A DNA stretch of 64,000 nt, from the NCBI RefSeq assembly GCF_009184905.1, contig NZ_WESC01000005.1, forward strand, positions 186,001 to 250,000, read 5' to 3'. The translations under genes and the position numbers were made by a program. A model generated the notes under the pieces. That model searched no databases and was not told the DNA's origin. It saw nothing but the letters and a program-made list of their open reading frames with translations. Origin of the DNA: Parvibaculum sedimenti. Its GTDB lineage: Bacteria; Pseudomonadota; Alphaproteobacteria; Parvibaculales; Parvibaculaceae. This document shows, piece by piece, positions 28,635 through 37,792 of the stretch; positions within the stretch are counted from its first letter, which is position 1, and each line of letters opens with the position of its first letter.

Positions 28635-29439
28635 CACTATCTGCTTCGTAGTAGAAGACGCCGAGACGCATGCGCTTGCGGGGCCCGGGCTTGGTTTCCG
28701 TACCAATGGTATTTGCGCCCATGAGGCGTTGATTGGCGTTCTTCAGAAGGTCTTCAGCAAGCTTCAGGATTTCCGGCCGCGCGTCGTCGAGTTGTTCCTG
28801 CGAGATTGTGTCGTGATAGAGCGCGCGCTCCAGCATGGGGTCGTCGGGCGACGACAGATTGTGAAGTGCACTGCGCAAATGGTCGCCCACATTGGCCGCC
28901 AGGAACAGCATCTTTTCCTTGGGTTGAGGGCTGACATAGGCAGTTCGCACAAGTCGAACTTTGTCATCGGAATCTTTCTCGACCGCGCCGACACGGATGA
29001 GGTCGTCCAGTACGGCCTTGGCCCGCATGTCCGCACGTGCGGCCTGAACCAGAGTCTCGAAGCTCGCAATGCCGTCCGGTGCCCGCAGCGGCAATATACG
29101 AGGGGAACCCTGCTCGAGATATTCCACTGAGGAAAGCCAGGTTGCTATGACGCGCGCGCCGGCGTGCCTGCCGGCGAATTGATCTTCAGCGCTCTCGCCC
29201 GCTTCCAGTTCCTCGCGAAGCCGCTTGACCTCTTTGCGGTGAATGCCGGTCAGGAGACTGATATGGCTGTCAGTAGGTTCTCCGACGGATACCTCCCGCA
29301 GCTGCCTTTCGGCCTCGGCGACATAGACGACCTTTAACAAGTCGCGCAATGCCACGTAGTCCCAGCCGCGCCTGATCAGATACCCGACCAAGGGTCTGAG
29401 AAGTCGGACAAGCGTCGTTTTCAGCGCGGGGTCGATCAT
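28621..29439 (-). CDS. DUF6502 family protein
   Basis: A 272-residue soluble protein. The N-terminal ~100 residues look like a winged-helix: LLRPLVGYLIRRGWDYVALRDLLKVVYV, then ISLLTGIHRKEVKRLREEL, a likely recognition helix. The C-terminal part is helical with a basic patch RKRMRLGVFYYEADSDDEN. DUF6502 proteins are uncharacterised but occur beside DUF5666 genes, as here. A DNA-binding role at the divergent promoter is my inference. Confidence 0.78.
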   Translation of the reverse strand: MIDPALKTTLVRLLRPLVGYLIRRGWDYVALRDLLKVVYVAEAERQLREVSVGEPTDSHISLLTGIHRKEVKRLREELEAGESAEDQFAGRHAGARVIATWLSSVEYLEQGSPRILPLRAPDGIASFETLVQAARADMRAKAVLDDLIRVGAVEKDSDDKVRLVRTAYVSPQPKEKMLFLAANVGDHLRSALHNLSSPDDPMLERALYHDTISQEQLDDARPEILKLAEDLLKNANQRLMGANTIGTETKPGPRKRMRLGVFYYEADSDDEN

Positions 29440-29469
29440 TCGGTCCTGTGCGGTCTGGCGCGCATTTTA

Positions 29470-29558
29470 CTTTTTTTAACGCCATCGGCATATTTTTATT
29501 GATTGTGGGAAAAAATCCCACGAAATTGTGTGTGGTCGTTATATGCCGTTAAAAAAAG
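29470..29558. promoter_or_regulatory. Nested dyad in the divergent promoter region
   Basis: The outer arms CTTTTTTTAACG (29470-29481) and CGTTAAAAAAAG (29547-29558) form a 12-bp inverted repeat. Nearly the same centre is shared by GTGGGA-AAAAA-TCCCAC (29505-29521). A separate hairpin GAGGGA/TCCCTC lies at 29580-29596. The shared symmetry suggests a regulator serving both the DUF6502 operon and the plus-strand barrel gene. Confidence 0.6.
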
Positions 29559-29654
29559 AAGATAAATATCAAAATTATTGAGGGAATAACTCCCTCTTAC
29601 TCCAAAAAGGCGCTGCCTCCCGGGAGGCGCCAGGGCGAAAGGCAAGAGATAAAG

Positions 29655-30425
29655 ATGAGACGCAGTTTGATGGGTCTGACACTCGCGGCGGCCATGTTCA
29701 CGGGTGCGGCCGCGCTAGCGGCTGATGGTGGAACGGTGAGCATAGGCGCTCAGCCATCCTATTTTGAGGGCGATTATGGCACGGGGAACACGGTCAAGAT
29801 GACCTATGTCCCCGTTTTCCTCAAGTATGCGATCGACGATGCGACCTTCAAGATCACGGTTCCCTATATTGCCGTGCGAAGCAGCGGCGTGCTCGTCTCC
29901 GGCGGCACTGTCATCGGCACCTCGTCTGGCCACGGATCGCATAGCGGGCTTGGCGATATCTGGCTTGAGGGCAAGTACAAGCTTCATACGGCAGACGGCG
30001 TCATCCCCAATCTCGTGCCCTATGCCAAGGTCAAGCTTCCGACGGCTTCCAAGAGCGAGGGGCTCGGCACCGGCAAGGCTGACTACGAACTCGGCAGCGG
30101 CTTTGAGTGGGCAGTCGACAAGACCGTGTTTCCCTTTGCGAAGGCTGGCTACCGATTTGTAGGCAAGCCGTCGAACCGCAATCTTCGCAATGTTCTTACG
30201 TATGAAGCTGGAAGCACCTTCGTCGTCGCTCCCGAGAACTATCTCACACTTATGTATTCCGGCCATCAGGCGATCCAGCGCGGGTTCTCGTCCGCATCGG
30301 ATGTACTCGCCGCGTGGGACTTCAATGTCGCGGAGGGAGTTGGCCTTCAGTTTTACGGCGACAAGGGGCTTAGCCATGGCAGCCCCGATTACGGCCTCGG
30401 CCTTGGTGCAACCGTGAAGTTCTAA
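29655..30425 (+). CDS. Predicted outer membrane beta-barrel protein (phenol-pathway MetA-like type)
   Basis: A 256-residue exported protein with a signal peptide (MRRSLMGLTLAAAMFTGAAALA). Alternating strands and the final GLGLGATVKF, ending in phenylalanine, point to an outer membrane barrel. The motifs GLGDIWLEGKYKL and KVKLPTASKSEGLGTGK resemble the MetA-pathway/COG4313 barrel group. The cargo is unknown. The small Pro-Glu repeat gene follows after 29 bases, probably in one operon. Confidence 0.8.
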   Translation: MRRSLMGLTLAAAMFTGAAALAADGGTVSIGAQPSYFEGDYGTGNTVKMTYVPVFLKYAIDDATFKITVPYIAVRSSGVLVSGGTVIGTSSGHGSHSGLGDIWLEGKYKLHTADGVIPNLVPYAKVKLPTASKSEGLGTGKADYELGSGFEWAVDKTVFPFAKAGYRFVGKPSNRNLRNVLTYEAGSTFVVAPENYLTLMYSGHQAIQRGFSSASDVLAAWDFNVAEGVGLQFYGDKGLSHGSPDYGLGLGATVKF

Positions 30426-30454
30426 ACACGATCCACTATCAGCAGGAGTCAAAC

Positions 30455-30883
30455 ATGAAGAAGCAGATTTTCGTCTGGGCGACCTTGTCGCTCGCATTTT
30501 TCGCTACGCCGACGCTCGCGGCGGACGCGGCCACGAATGACGACTCAATTGTGGTCTCCGGGAGCCCCGATGCTTCCGGAACGGGTCAGGTCAAGGCCGA
30601 CGACGCCGAAGACTTGAATGATCAGGCGACCAAAACCGACGGCAACGTGATCGCTATTGCGGATGTGCAGAGTGTTGGTGCGCCGGAAGCGGCGGAGGCT
30701 CCCGAGGCGGCGGAGGTTCCCGAGGCGGCGGAGGCTCCCGAGGCGGCGGAGATTCCCGAGGCGGCAGAAGTTCCAAGCGTCGAAACCCCGGAGGTGTCGA
30801 CGCCCGACGTTTCGACGCCTGAGGTCGAAGCGCCTGAGGTGACCACGCCCGAAGTCGAGACGCCTGACGTCAGCGGCAGGTAA
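30455..30883 (+). CDS. Exported protein with Pro-Glu-Ala pentad repeats
   Basis: A 142-residue protein: signal peptide (about 1-22, ending TPTLAAD), ~50 residues of acidic linker, then 14 or so pentads, first of the EAAEAP type and then TPEVS/TPDVS, ending TPDVSGR. The second pentad type is the same as in the tail of the DUF5666 protein encoded 2 kb away. It is probably an extended, acidic periplasmic or surface rod. No enzyme features are seen. Confidence 0.75.
   Translation: MKKQIFVWATLSLAFFATPTLAADAATNDDSIVVSGSPDASGTGQVKADDAEDLNDQATKTDGNVIAIADVQSVGAPEAAEAPEAAEVPEAAEAPEAAEIPEAAEVPSVETPEVSTPDVSTPEVEAPEVTTPEVETPDVSGR
30682..30770 (+). repeat. Tandem 15-bp repeats within the pentad gene
   Basis: About six near-identical 15-base units of the form GCGGAGGCTCCCGAG encode the EAAEAP/VP/IP pentads. 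Nucleotide identity is higher than protein function would require, which suggests recent slippage and copy-number variability. Confidence 0.75.
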
Positions 30884-30901
30884 GTATCGACTGCTTTATC
30901 G

Positions 30902-30936
30902 CGCCCCCGCCCTCAATATCGGCGGGGGCGTTTTTA
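30902..30936 (+). terminator. Terminator of the barrel/pentad-protein operon
   Basis: Perfect 10-bp stem CGCCCCCGCC/GGCGGGGGCG, nine-base loop, then TTTTT. It lies 18 bases after the stop. Confidence 0.92.
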
Positions 30937-31176
30937 TGACCTGCGTTTTCATGGTTCTGGCAGCGGCCTGCTGCCGGCGCAACATCGTTCTCCCCCGTCT
31001 AAATAACTGATCTATATAGTTCTTAAATACTCCGAGGAATATGTTGGGCGCCGTTTTCTGCTTGGGCCGAGCCGCGACATTGCGGAGGATTCGTGCAGCC
31101 CGGCGGCAGTCTCGTCCCGCATTGCGCCCTCGCTGATGCTATCGTGACGCGCGAGAATCGGCAGAGGTGGATGGTC

Positions 31177-32181
31177 ATGGACTTTGAGTCGCTCACCAAT
31201 GAATACGGCCACCCCATGGTGGTCGCCTGCGGGCTTTATCGCGACGGGAAGCGCGTAGCCGATCTGAAGCTCGCCGAGGCGAAGCTCTCGGAGACGGGGG
31301 ATGCCGGTTTTCTCTGGATCGGGCTTCATGAGCCCTGCGAAGACATACTTCAGCATATTCAGCGCGAGTTCGGCCTGCATCATCTGGCGATTGAGGATGC
31401 GCACCGCGCCCATCAGCGTCCGAAGATCGACGTTTATGACGATGCAATATTCGTCGTCGTGCGGACGGCCCAGCTGCAGGGTGCGGAGATCGTCTATGGC
31501 GAGACGCATATCTTCGTCGGCAAGGGTTATGTGATTACCGTGCGCCACGGTGCGTCGAGTTCCTATGCGGAGGTACGCCAGCGCTGCGAGCGCGAGCCGC
31601 GCATGTTGGCGCATGGCGAGGATTATGTGCTCTACGCGCTGCTCGATTTCGTGGCCGATCACTATTTTCCGGTGATCGACCAGATCGTCGAGGAGGTAAA
31701 CGAGATCGAGGGCCACATCGTCGCGCATAGTTTCACGACACCGGAGATCGACCGGATCTATGAGCTGCGGCGCGAATTGACCACCTTCCGCCGCCGCGTG
31801 ACGCCGATGCTCGAACTTTGCAACCGGCTCGAGCGCTACGATCTGCCAATGATCGACCGCGAAATACATCCCTATTATCGGGACGTTTACGACCACGTCA
31901 CACAGGTGAACGAGTCGATCGATAGCCTGCGGGAATCGCTTCTCGCGGCATATGAAGCCGCAGTGATGATTTCATCGTCCAGCCAGAACGAGGTGACGAA
32001 GAAGCTCGCGGGCTGGGCCGCCATCCTTGCCATTCCGACCGCCATCGCCGGCATCTACGGCATGAACTTCGAAGACATGCCCGAGCTGAAATGGGCCTAT
32101 GGCTATTTCGTCGTGCTGGGCGGAATGGTGGCCATATGCGGCTATCTCTACTACCGCTTCCGCAAGGCAGGCTGGATATGA
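31177..32181 (+). CDS. CorA-like divalent cation transporter
   Basis: A 334-residue protein of the CorA superfamily. A cytoplasmic alpha/beta domain and long helices (YELRRELTTFRRRVTPMLEL) precede two C-terminal membrane helices. The pore motif GMN is in YGMNFEDMPEL, followed by a short basic tail. It probably carries Mg2+ or another divalent metal inward. The start MDFESLTNEYG at 31177 has GAGG nine bases away; the earlier in-frame Met codons lack this. It converges on glsA with a six-base gap. Confidence 0.9.
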   Translation: MDFESLTNEYGHPMVVACGLYRDGKRVADLKLAEAKLSETGDAGFLWIGLHEPCEDILQHIQREFGLHHLAIEDAHRAHQRPKIDVYDDAIFVVVRTAQLQGAEIVYGETHIFVGKGYVITVRHGASSSYAEVRQRCEREPRMLAHGEDYVLYALLDFVADHYFPVIDQIVEEVNEIEGHIVAHSFTTPEIDRIYELRRELTTFRRRVTPMLELCNRLERYDLPMIDREIHPYYRDVYDHVTQVNESIDSLRESLLAAYEAAVMISSSSQNEVTKKLAGWAAILAIPTAIAGIYGMNFEDMPELKWAYGYFVVLGGMVAICGYLYYRFRKAGWI

Positions 32182-32187
32182 TCCGCG

Positions 32188-33183
32188 TCAGACGATGAGC
32201 GTGCTGACGAAGGACGACCCCATATTCGTGCAGTCGAAGGCGTGGAGGCCCAGTTCGTCGGCAAGCGTTTCGAAGCTTGCGATGCCGCGGACGGAGTTGC
32301 CCTTCACGTCGAGGCGGGGCGAATAGGTCGCGATGCCGAGCTGGCGGTTTACAACGCCGAGAATGCCACCTGCGACGCCACTTTTTGCAGGTACGCCGAT
32401 GTCATAAGCCCAGTGGCCGGCATAATCGTACATTCCGCAGGTGAACATGACGGCCTGCGTATTGCGCACCGCGCGAAGCTCGAACGCTTCGGCGCCTGTC
32501 GCGGGATTCTCACCCATATTGGCGAGGGTCGCGCCCATGCGGGCAAGATCGCTCGCGGTGACGCTGATCGAACATTGGCGATAATAGAGATCGAGCGCTT
32601 CGTCCGGCGAGACCGTCAGCGCCCCGTTAGCAAGCAGCAGATAGGCGATCGCCCTGTTGCGGTGGCCGGTTTCGCTCTCGGAGCGATAGACCGCGTCGTC
32701 GAGCGTGAGGCGCCGTCCGGCTGCGGCCGACAGGCGGTCCATCACGAAGTCGAAGGCGCCGCTACCGAGTTCTTCACATAGAAGTCCGGCGATCGTGATC
32801 GCGCCGGCATTGACCATCGGATTGTAGGGCCGGTTTGTGGCGGGGTTGAAAAAGATCGCGTTGAAGGCGTCGCCGCTCGGCTCGACCCCGACGCGCGCGA
32901 GCACGGCGCTGTGGCCGGCGACTTCAAGCGCCAGACAGAAGGTGAAGGCCTTCGAGATGGATTGAATGGTGAAGGGAGCTTCAGCATCGCCCGCCGTGTA
33001 GAGCTTGCCGCCGATCGTGGCCATGGCCAGGCCGAAGTGCTCCGGAGACGCCTTGCTCAGTTCGGGGATATAGCTTGCGACCTCGCCCGCGTGATTGTCG
33101 CAGTGCATGAGCCGGACGCTTTCGAGCAATGTCTCGAATTCGTGGGGTTGGTCCGGGCGGCTTTCTAGCGCCATTTTCTGCAC
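32188..33183 (-). CDS. glsA: Glutaminase
   Basis: A 331-residue serine-dependent glutaminase hydrolysing glutamine to glutamate and ammonia. The catalytic S-x-x-K is in TIQSISKAFTF (about residues 75-80), followed by GVEPSGDAFN and RPYNPMVNAGAI, and later GMYDYAGHWAYDIGVPAKSGVAGG in pieces. Length is slightly above the usual ~308 because of an N-terminal extension; a start at 33174 is possible. It is a single gene. Confidence 0.95.
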   Translation of the reverse strand: MQKMALESRPDQPHEFETLLESVRLMHCDNHAGEVASYIPELSKASPEHFGLAMATIGGKLYTAGDAEAPFTIQSISKAFTFCLALEVAGHSAVLARVGVEPSGDAFNAIFFNPATNRPYNPMVNAGAITIAGLLCEELGSGAFDFVMDRLSAAAGRRLTLDDAVYRSESETGHRNRAIAYLLLANGALTVSPDEALDLYYRQCSISVTASDLARMGATLANMGENPATGAEAFELRAVRNTQAVMFTCGMYDYAGHWAYDIGVPAKSGVAGGILGVVNRQLGIATYSPRLDVKGNSVRGIASFETLADELGLHAFDCTNMGSSFVSTLIV

Positions 33184-33424
33184 GGCTCCCTCGTGCGGCC
33201 CTTAAAATGGGCAGATGCCTAAACGGAGTGCTGTTCTTGCTCTGCTTGCGGCCAAGATGCTCGTAAAGCGGGCTGGCAATTCCGCTCCAGCCTTGCATCG
33301 CAAGGAGTGCGCCAATCGGATGGGCATTTGTGGGGGCGTCCGCGCGGGCGCGGCGACCCGAATTTGACATTGATCCGAAAAGACACGACCGTCACCGGCT
33401 GCGCCGCCTTTCGCACAAGAAATC

Positions 33425-34846
33425 ATGGTTTTTTCGTCGGTCCCGTTCCTCTTCTACTTCCTGCCGCTTTTCATTCCGCTCTATTTCCTGCCGCAAACCA
33501 CGCGCAGCCGGAACGCGGTTCTGCTGGCTTTTTCGGTGGTCTTCTACGCCTGGGGCGAGCCGTGGTTCGTGCTCGTCATGCTGGCCTCCATCGTCTTCAA
33601 CTGGCGTGCCGCGCTTGTCATCGAGCGGACGGGGCCGGGGCGGCGGCGTTGGGCGACGGGGGCGGCGGTCACGGCCAATCTGCTGCTGCTCGGCGTCTTC
33701 AAATATGCCGATTTCGTGGTGTCAAACCTCGATCAGGTTCTGGCCCTGTTCGGCAAGTCGGTGCCCGTGCCCGAGATCGGCCTGCCGCTCGGCATTTCAT
33801 TCTTCAGCTTTCATTCGATTTCCTATCTCGTCGATGTGCATCGCGGCAGCGCGAAGGCGGCGCGGCGTCTCGGCAATATCGCGCTCTATATCTCGATGTT
33901 TCCGCAGCTCGTGGCCGGTCCCATCATCCGCTACAAGACGGTTGCCCGGCAGATCGACAAGCGGCGCACGACATGGGGGCGGGCGGGCGTCGGCGCGCGC
34001 ATCTTCGTCATCGGCCTTGCCCAAAAGGTGCTGATCGCCGACGAGGTGGCGCGGATCGCGGACGCGGCATTCGATCAGGTGGTGCGGCCCACCCTGGTTG
34101 AGGCCTGGCTCGGACTTTCGGCCTATACGATCCAGATCTATTTCGACTTCGCGGGTTATTCCAATATGGCGATCGGCTTTGCCGTGGCCTTTGGCTTCAC
34201 CTTCCCGCGCAATTTCCGCCTGCCCTATACATCGCGCTCCATTACCGAGTTCTGGCGGCGCTGGCATATGAGCCTGTCGACCTGGTTTCGCGACTATCTC
34301 TACATTCCTCTCGGCGGCAATCGTGGCTCGGCTTTCGCCACCTATCGCAACCTCGTGACGATCTTCCTGCTCTGCGGGCTTTGGCATGGCGCGAGCTGGA
34401 ACTTCGTCATCTGGGGCGCCTATCACGGCGCGCTGCTCGTCATCGAGCGGGCAGGCTTTGGGCAGGTTTTGAAACGGATGCCCGACAAGTTCGCCTGGGC
34501 CTATGCGCTCATCGCCGCGATGTTCGGCTGGGTGTGGTTCCGCGCCGTCGATCTGCCGCATGCGTTGAACATGTTCGCCGGTCTCTTCGGACTGCATGGG
34601 GCCGGGCCCATGGATGTGCGCGTTCATCTCGCACTTTATCCGACGACCGTGGCGGCGCTGATGGTGGGCGTGGCGCTCGCGCTTCTGCCGCGCTCCAACG
34701 GAACGCCGCCGCGGCAGAATGCGCTTGCGCTTTGGTGGCGGACGAAGAGCGTTCCCGACCTCGCCTTCATGAGCGCGGTGATTGTCCTGTCGGTTCTGTC
34801 GGTGACCAGCGGCACCTACAGCCCCTTCCTTTATTTCCGGTTCTGA
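33425..34846 (+). CDS. MBOAT family O-acyltransferase (AlgI-like)
   Basis: A 473-residue membrane protein with about ten helices. The AlgI-type family markers are PLGISFFSFHSISYLVDVHRG in pieces, the RSITEFWRRWHMSLSTWFRDYLYIPLGG segment, and the catalytic histidine region LCGLWHGASWNFVIWG. It moves acetyl groups across the inner membrane for acetylation of a polysaccharide or cell-wall glycan. The AlgJ-like partner follows three bases after its stop. No alginate genes are nearby, so the acceptor is unknown. Confidence 0.93.
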   Translation: MVFSSVPFLFYFLPLFIPLYFLPQTTRSRNAVLLAFSVVFYAWGEPWFVLVMLASIVFNWRAALVIERTGPGRRRWATGAAVTANLLLLGVFKYADFVVSNLDQVLALFGKSVPVPEIGLPLGISFFSFHSISYLVDVHRGSAKAARRLGNIALYISMFPQLVAGPIIRYKTVARQIDKRRTTWGRAGVGARIFVIGLAQKVLIADEVARIADAAFDQVVRPTLVEAWLGLSAYTIQIYFDFAGYSNMAIGFAVAFGFTFPRNFRLPYTSRSITEFWRRWHMSLSTWFRDYLYIPLGGNRGSAFATYRNLVTIFLLCGLWHGASWNFVIWGAYHGALLVIERAGFGQVLKRMPDKFAWAYALIAAMFGWVWFRAVDLPHALNMFAGLFGLHGAGPMDVRVHLALYPTTVAALMVGVALALLPRSNGTPPRQNALALWWRTKSVPDLAFMSAVIVLSVLSVTSGTYSPFLYFRF

Positions 34847-34849
34847 ACC

Positions 34850-35962
34850 ATGGGGTTGATCTCAAGACATCGTCGCATCTGGCTTCTTCTGGCCTTGCCC
34901 TTCCTCTTCATGCCTGCGCTCGCCAATATTTTCGGCATTGCGCGCCCGACCGAAGAGGATGCGCCGATCCATACGCCGCAAAGCACGGCCGAGTGGCTGT
35001 CTTTGCCGCGCGCGGTCGATGCCTGGCTCAACGGCAATTTCGGCTTTCGCGCGGCGATGCTGCGCGGCAATTCACAATTGCGCTTCGCGCTGCACTCGCC
35101 GACGACGTCGCGTGCGGCCTATGGCGAGAATGGCTGGCTCTACCTAACCGACGATGCGGTCTTCCAGCAGTCGATGGGGCTTCGCATGCGCGTGCCGCTG
35201 GTGACGCAACTCGCCGATATTGCCGGTCGATTGCAGGCGGAACTTGGGATGCGTGGCGCGCGCGTCGTCGTGGCCGTGCCGCCGAATTCCCAGAGTATCA
35301 AGCGGGAGACGCTGCCGCGCTGGGCGAGAGTGGACGGCGTTCGCACGGAATATGATGTGCTCCGCGATGCGCTGGCCGAACGGAAGATCGCCTTCGCCGA
35401 TCTCCGCACGCTGCTCCGCGAGGAAGAAACGAGAGCAGAGGTCTACCTCAAGACCGATACGCATTGGAACAATCACGGCGCGCTCGTCGCTTTCAACGAA
35501 GTGATGAGGGCGGCCGGGCGCGCCGGCTGGACGGTTGATCCGTCGCGCGTCGAAACGGGCATGGAGGACGTGAAGGAAAACGGGCTGGCGCGCATGATCG
35601 GGCTCGAAGGCGTTCTATTCGACCGACAACCCGTGATCGATCTCACCTCCTATGCGCCGACGCCCTACAGGATCGAGAACCTCGCCGATCGCACGGAGCA
35701 GCCGACCTATGTCGCGACCAGCGAGGGCAATGCGGGCGGCCCGACCGTGATGGTCATTGGCGACTCCTTCACGCGCTACTATTTCCGTGAATTTCTGATG
35801 CTGAAAGCGTCGCGTCTCATCTGGACGCATCACGACCAATGCGCCTTCGACTGGGCGTTGGTCGAACGCTACAAGCCGGATCTTCTGATCCTCGCCCCGA
35901 CGGAACGCTATGGGCTTTGCGCGCCGGGGCGCGCTCCCAGAAACGAGCCGGCATTGCGTTAG
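34850..35962 (+). CDS. AlgJ/AlgX-like SGNH acetyltransferase
   Basis: A 370-residue protein anchored by an N-terminal signal-anchor (about 8-26), with a periplasmic SGNH-like domain. Visible are the serine in VIGDSFTRYYF (about 305) and the D-x-H pair in KTDTHWNNHGA (about 205), both conserved in AlgJ/AlgX. It should receive acetyl groups from the MBOAT partner directly upstream and transfer them to a glycan. The two genes are clearly one operon. Confidence 0.9.
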   Translation: MGLISRHRRIWLLLALPFLFMPALANIFGIARPTEEDAPIHTPQSTAEWLSLPRAVDAWLNGNFGFRAAMLRGNSQLRFALHSPTTSRAAYGENGWLYLTDDAVFQQSMGLRMRVPLVTQLADIAGRLQAELGMRGARVVVAVPPNSQSIKRETLPRWARVDGVRTEYDVLRDALAERKIAFADLRTLLREEETRAEVYLKTDTHWNNHGALVAFNEVMRAAGRAGWTVDPSRVETGMEDVKENGLARMIGLEGVLFDRQPVIDLTSYAPTPYRIENLADRTEQPTYVATSEGNAGGPTVMVIGDSFTRYYFREFLMLKASRLIWTHHDQCAFDWALVERYKPDLLILAPTERYGLCAPGRAPRNEPALR

Positions 35963-35965
35963 AAG

Positions 35966-36829
35966 CTAGGAGGTGACGCCCGCTTCGAGCGCCTTGATGC
36001 GCTCGGCAAGGATCATTTCGCCCGGCAGGCCATCCTCGTCGCCATCGTCGAAATCGGTTGGCGCGACAGGTTCGAATGTCGAGGAGAGAGACGCCTTGAT
36101 AGCGCTGAGTTCTTCAAAGCCCGCACCCAGTTCATCGGCGGGGAAGGGCGTAAGTTTTGAGGTCGGCTGCGCTTCAGTCGTGACCTGCCCGGTCGCTGGC
36201 TCCCGTGTCAGCTCCGGCGTCGGGGCGCTGATGGCGGCCTGAAGCACGGGTGCTTCCGCGACATGTGCGAAGGCCTCATTCATTTCATAGACAAGCCGTG
36301 CCGCCTTTTCGCCAAGCGACTTCAATTGTTGTTCCAGATGGGACTGGCGATCGACCTCGGCTGTGGCTGCCTGTTCGAGCTCTGCAACACGCTGGCGCAA
36401 CGCATCCGCATGGGCGTGCAGGTTCGCAAGCTCCTGCGACTGACGATCGGCCTGCGCGCGCGCGGCCTCATGTTGCGTCTGAAGCACGGCAATGTCCCGG
36501 CGCAGCGTCTCCGCCTCATGGGCGGAGGTTTTGCGCTGTGCTTCTGCCGCTTCCGCGGCGACGACTGCTGCCTGTTCAAGTTCTGCATTGCGATCCGCGA
36601 AGGCGGAATTGCCCGAGGCGAGCTCGGCGATCTTGGCCTCGAGCGCCGCAATCCGGGCGGCGGAGGCGGCTACCTCCTCATGCGCGCGTTCGTCCGCGCC
36701 TTTGAGTTCCTGCGTCACGCGCACCGTCGTGACCGCCACGGCCCGGCGCCGGACGAGCTGGATCGCGATGATCGCAAAGAGCGTTGCGGTCAAAAACCCG
36801 AGCGCAATCAGCATGAGGCTTTCAGCCAT
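35966..36829 (-). CDS. Membrane-anchored coiled-coil protein
   Basis: A 287-residue protein with an N-terminal membrane helix (about 4-26), a basic stop, and then ~170 residues of continuous alanine/glutamate-rich coiled coil. The C-terminal ~90 residues are acidic and low in complexity, ending MILAERIKALEAGVTS. No family is recognised. It converges on the AlgJ-like gene with a three-base gap. A role as scaffold or spacer is only inferred from shape. Confidence 0.72.
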   Translation of the reverse strand: MAESLMLIALGFLTATLFAIIAIQLVRRRAVAVTTVRVTQELKGADERAHEEVAASAARIAALEAKIAELASGNSAFADRNAELEQAAVVAAEAAEAQRKTSAHEAETLRRDIAVLQTQHEAARAQADRQSQELANLHAHADALRQRVAELEQAATAEVDRQSHLEQQLKSLGEKAARLVYEMNEAFAHVAEAPVLQAAISAPTPELTREPATGQVTTEAQPTSKLTPFPADELGAGFEELSAIKASLSSTFEPVAPTDFDDGDEDGLPGEMILAERIKALEAGVTS

Positions 36830-36959
36830 GGGTTCCTCTCAGGCGGCGAACGACGGGGCGGGCAGGCGAGTGGCTGGCAGGACGGAAAAAGCCTGCCAGA
36901 AAAGAAAATCGGGTTCTACCGTTGAAACACACAGAGCCGGATGTTTGGCCCTTGGTGCG

Positions 36960-37592
36960 TCAGAACGGCAACCATTCACGGCTCTTCGTGTATTTCAGAT
37001 AGCCGACCGAGGCACCGAGGCGCAGGCCGACGCCGGAGCGCATGGGCGCGAGAATGACATTGCCGCGCTGCTGATAGTTCACGCCGATTCCGCCCACCAG
37101 ATAGGCGCTGCCTTCGACGCCCGGAAAGCGCTGATAGATCGTCTGTTTATTGGGCAGGTTATAGACGAGGGTAAAGACCTTCACGGCATTGCCGCCAAAA
37201 TCCCAGCCTGCGCTCGGCCCCTGCCAGAAGACGCGGGCCTTGTCGCCGCGCTTCGTGAACAACGTTCCGGAGCCATAGCGAAGACCAACGACAATGGCGC
37301 CGCTCGCCTCCTCGCCTTTGATGTAACCGTTGGGCTCGCCATATTTCTTGAAGACGCTGTGCACAGCGTCCGCCATGCCCTGAGCCGCGCCGCCAAAGAC
37401 GTCGCCCGCCTCATGGACGATTTCCTGCTCACTATAGGTATCGTTGGAATGGCTGCGGACAGCAGGGGCTTCCTGGTTCGCTTCGGCGGCCTGGGCGGGG
37501 AGTACGGCGGTGCCTGCCGAGATCAGAAGGGCAAGGCCCGTGGCGAGGGCGGCTCTGCGGTGCTTGCGCGGAAAGGTTTCGGTCGTCGTCAT
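36960..37592 (-). CDS. eipA: EipA (DUF1134) periplasmic envelope protein
   Basis: A 210-residue exported protein with signal peptide cleaved near LPAQAAEA. The mature domain matches DUF1134: EEASGAIVVGLRYGSGTL, then ARVFWQGPSAGWDFGGNA and the C-terminal VGLRLGASVGYLKYT. In Brucella, EipA supports envelope integrity and is tied to CtrA control and O-polysaccharide. A comparable role is likely here. Its promoter region (37593-37700) also contains two TTGCCGG half-sites. Confidence 0.88.
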   Translation of the reverse strand: MTTTETFPRKHRRAALATGLALLISAGTAVLPAQAAEANQEAPAVRSHSNDTYSEQEIVHEAGDVFGGAAQGMADAVHSVFKKYGEPNGYIKGEEASGAIVVGLRYGSGTLFTKRGDKARVFWQGPSAGWDFGGNAVKVFTLVYNLPNKQTIYQRFPGVEGSAYLVGGIGVNYQQRGNVILAPMRSGVGLRLGASVGYLKYTKSREWLPF

Positions 37593-37623
37593 CGTCTCTG
37601 GCTCCTTTGCGCGCGGGCGGCGC

Positions 37624-37658
37624 TTGCCGGTCGACGCCCGGCTGATTCTCTTTGCCGG
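37624..37658 (+). promoter_or_regulatory. Two TTGCCGG half-sites, possible enhancer
   Basis: TTGCCGG occurs at 37624-37630 and 37652-37658, about 135-170 bases upstream of the sigma-54 site at 37793. The same heptamer forms the arms of the inverted repeats at fliF and fliK. Enhancer distance and sequence fit binding by FlbD, but the two copies are direct repeats and weaker than the full palindrome. Confidence 0.4.
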
Positions 37659-37792
37659 AGTTTAGCTGACACAAGGGGGCAGGATCGTGGCGCTTTGGAT
37701 CAATAATCAGGAAAATAATATATCGCGGGACAGAGGGCGAGCGCCGGGCCGCATTTCCGTGCCGTTTCGACCCGAAAAAGGGACTTTTCTGC

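Noticed and set aside
30682-30870. Short tandem repeats that might suggest CRISPR
   Set aside because: The units are 15 bp, adjacent without spacers, and in frame with pentads of a coding sequence.
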